DNA from: a virus
Reading direction: 5' to 3' (one strand)
DNA length: 42,135 nt
Virus record (IMG/VR): IMGVR_UViG_3300027759_000160
Coordinates: 1-42,135 of that record
Under the pieces are notes generated by a model. That model ran no database searches, was not told where the DNA came from, and was given only the letters and a program-made list of their open reading frames with translations. Below, in pieces: positions 40,805 to 42,135 of the stretch. Both the position numbers and the translations under genes were made by a program. The first letter of the stretch is position 1. Every line of letters begins with the position of its first letter.

Positions 40805-41788
40805 TTAGGAGTTGTTTGTACCAATGCTTGAAGCAGATTCGATGCGACGCAAAGCTTCCTGACGGAATACTGCGTAACCAACGAAATGCTTCCAACCAAC
40901 TGGGCGGAAACGCTTCAGAAGGTCTGTAACTGTTCCGTACACGATTGTTGGCTGGTCGCCATACTCGCCACCCATTGAGACAGCCTTGGCAAGAGCCTGT
41001 TGTCCCATGATGAGGGTTCCGTATGAGTCACCAGTACCAGCGGCACCTGCACCGTTGTAAGCGTTTGTGAACAGAGGCGCACGAGGCGACTCCATGAAAC
41101 GAACGCCTTCAAACATACCAATTTCACCGTTGTAAAGAGGCATTGCGTTGGTGTACTTGTATGAGTCACGCCAACCAGATGCGTCTGTAATACCACGAAG
41201 GTCGTACGATACGTCTGGGTGGATGAAACCGACATAGTTGCCACCGATTGTTGGAACGTTAGCTCCACGCAATTCAGCCACTGCACGACGAACATCTTTA
41301 GCGGTAAGCGTCTGGTCGGTCTTCATCGTGATACGGCTAGAAGCGGTTTGCGCTCCACCCGTTGCGTAAATCACGTTTGTACCAGCCTGGATGGCACTAC
41401 GAGCGATGGTGTCAATTGACAAACCAGCGTTGTAACCAACAGCCTGAGCAGCTACTGGATCCACAGGGAGGAACGATGATGCACGGAGCTTAGCGGTAGT
41501 AACAGTTGCGTTACCATATTCTTCAAGGGTTACAGTAACTTGGCTGTCGCTCATTGAGACAGGGGTTACATCCTCAGCTTCACCGAGTGGCGTTGTAGCC
41601 GCTGCGAGATCTGCGAATACGGTGAACTTCACTGAAGCACCTGGGTTGGTAGCGTTTGTAGCTTGAACAGATGCGAACTGGTCAAAGTACATTTCTGGGC
41701 GAAGGGCAAAATATGCCAACTTCTCAAAAGCTACTTGGTCTGTAGACAAGCTTGCGGTGCTTATCTCATTGGCGTAATAATCAGCCAT
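40805..41788 (-). CDS. Major capsid protein, N4-gp56-like family, copy 2
   Basis: The 327-residue protein starts MADYYANEISTASLSTDQVA and keeps the blocks ALRPEMYFDQFA, VGYNAGLSID, RGANVPTIGG, YVGFIHPDVSYDLR, GEIGMFEGVRFMESPRAPLF and the end ASSIGTNNS. Against copy 1 it is roughly 70 percent identical by eye, with differences spread over the N-terminal arm and variable loops. It is complete and shows no stop or frameshift, so it should work as a capsid protein. It is preceded by a scaffold gene and followed by its own terminator. Confidence 0.92.
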   Translation of the reverse strand: MADYYANEISTASLSTDQVAFEKLAYFALRPEMYFDQFASVQATNATNPGASVKFTVFADLAAATTPLGEAEDVTPVSMSDSQVTVTLEEYGNATVTTAKLRASSFLPVDPVAAQAVGYNAGLSIDTIARSAIQAGTNVIYATGGAQTASSRITMKTDQTLTAKDVRRAVAELRGANVPTIGGNYVGFIHPDVSYDLRGITDASGWRDSYKYTNAMPLYNGEIGMFEGVRFMESPRAPLFTNAYNGAGAAGTGDSYGTLIMGQQALAKAVSMGGEYGDQPTIVYGTVTDLLKRFRPVGWKHFVGYAVFRQEALRRIESASSIGTNNS

Positions 41789-41816
41789 TTTGGGTTTTCC
41801 TTAATTGTTGGGTGGT

Positions 41817-42135
41817 TTACCCAAGGTCGATACCTTGGGCTTGCGCCTCAGCAAAAATATCGTAAACCTCTTGTTCAGATGATGCTTCACTAATTCGTTT
41901 GTTCCACGACGGTGGAGGAGGGGCTGACTCGCTACCGGCTGCAATCTTATTGGACTGCTTCCATGCTTGCTTGTCTGCATCTTCCGACGCTAGGGGTGTA
42001 ATTAGTTGTGCTTCCACGGCGGCTTCACGGATTGCCTCTGGAGTTAGTTCACCGTCGTAACCTTTAACGAAATACTTGGCTTGCGGTGAAGCGGGATCAA
42101 TTCCTGCTTTAACGAAAGCTAGTTCTCGTTGGGTT
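41817..42135 (-). CDS. Capsid scaffolding protein, copy 2, start beyond the window
   Basis: About 105 C-terminal codons are present (41817-42134 in frame). They include QRELAFVKAGIDP, KYFVKGYDGEL as in copy 1, a Pro-rich PPPPSWNKR segment and the acidic end EVYDIFAEAQAQGIDLG. Position before the MCP and homology to 3515-3952 identify it. The N-terminal coiled-coil half lies to the right of the window. Confidence 0.8.
   Translation of the reverse strand, partial: TQRELAFVKAGIDPASPQAKYFVKGYDGELTPEAIREAAVEAQLITPLASEDADKQAWKQSNKIAAGSESAPPPPSWNKRISEASSEQEVYDIFAEAQAQGIDLG

Noticed and set aside
1-42135. Exact terminal repeats of the kind used by T7-like phages
   Set aside because: The end modules are homologous but diverged; only about 100 bases are near-identical and they are internal at the right side.
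1-42135. Lysogeny genes, tRNA genes or a diversity-generating retroelement
   Set aside because: No integrase, excisionase, reverse transcriptase or variable-repeat/template pair was recognised, and no tRNA cloverleaf was noticed by eye; a tRNA scan would be decisive.

Overview
The window looks like almost the whole genome of a tailed phage of an actinobacterium. Every supported gene reads on the minus strand, genes are tightly packed with many TAATG and ATGA start/stop overlaps, and the inventory is phage: terminase, portal, N4-gp56-like major capsid protein, scaffold, tail fibres, lysis genes, recombination genes, SSB and a cytosine methyltransferase. An actinobacterial host is suggested by a WhiB-like regulator with four spaced cysteines, a GP88-like protein, an Rpf/transglycosylase-like secreted protein and an actinophage-type M15-like endolysin. 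The moderate GC content, metagenome-like contig ends and Thr/Ser-rich surface protein fit a freshwater or marine actinobacterial phage; that is inference. No tape measure, tail tube or sheath gene is seen. Two candidate tail adaptor/nozzle genes and a giant 1619-residue virion protein point to a podovirus-like particle.

Layout in the direction of transcription (right to left). 42135-38669: second copy of a head module (scaffold end, MCP, small head proteins, BppU-like protein, collagen-like fibre, 111-residue protein). 38669-35365: three paralogous fibre proteins, a 40-residue protein, a GT2 glycosyltransferase and a basic protein. 35364-31494: tail adaptor-like, beta-propeller-like and S74-type fibre proteins. 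31494-29209: membrane/holin-like proteins, a Thr-rich secreted protein and endolysin. 29170-24104: metallophosphoesterase, zinc ribbons, YqaJ-like exonuclease, Rad52/Sak-like annealing protein, Holliday-junction-resolvase-like nuclease, secreted transglycosylase-like protein and SSB. 23716-20871: methyltransferase, WhiB and small membrane proteins. 20560-18109: a cassette of overlapping small genes around a GP88-like protein. 18036-17115: a gene-poor stretch rich in short dyads. 17076-15595: small Lys-rich proteins. 15583-3515: terminase, portal, internal virion proteins and scaffold. 3483-1: MCP copy 1 and a first copy of the head/fibre module.

The most striking feature is the homology of the two ends. 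Bases 1 to about 3,900 and 38,960-42,135 carry the same gene order but diverged sequences (MCPs roughly 70 percent identical by eye). They share one near-identical block of about 100 nt (1-101 and 38960-39060) around the 3' end of the collagen-like gene. Either the phage carries two alleles of its capsid/fibre module, or a circular or terminally redundant genome of about 38,959 bp was assembled past its end into a related strain. Sequence alone cannot decide.

Several genes shorter than 60 codons were found by reading the gaps: zinc ribbons at 27573, 24104 and 18839, membrane proteins at 29938, 29209 and 18703, a DUF5872-like protein at 15855, and small proteins at 35365 and 36604. No integrase, excisionase, tRNA, CRISPR array, reverse transcriptase or polymerase was recognised, so a lytic life style relying on host replication is the simplest reading.
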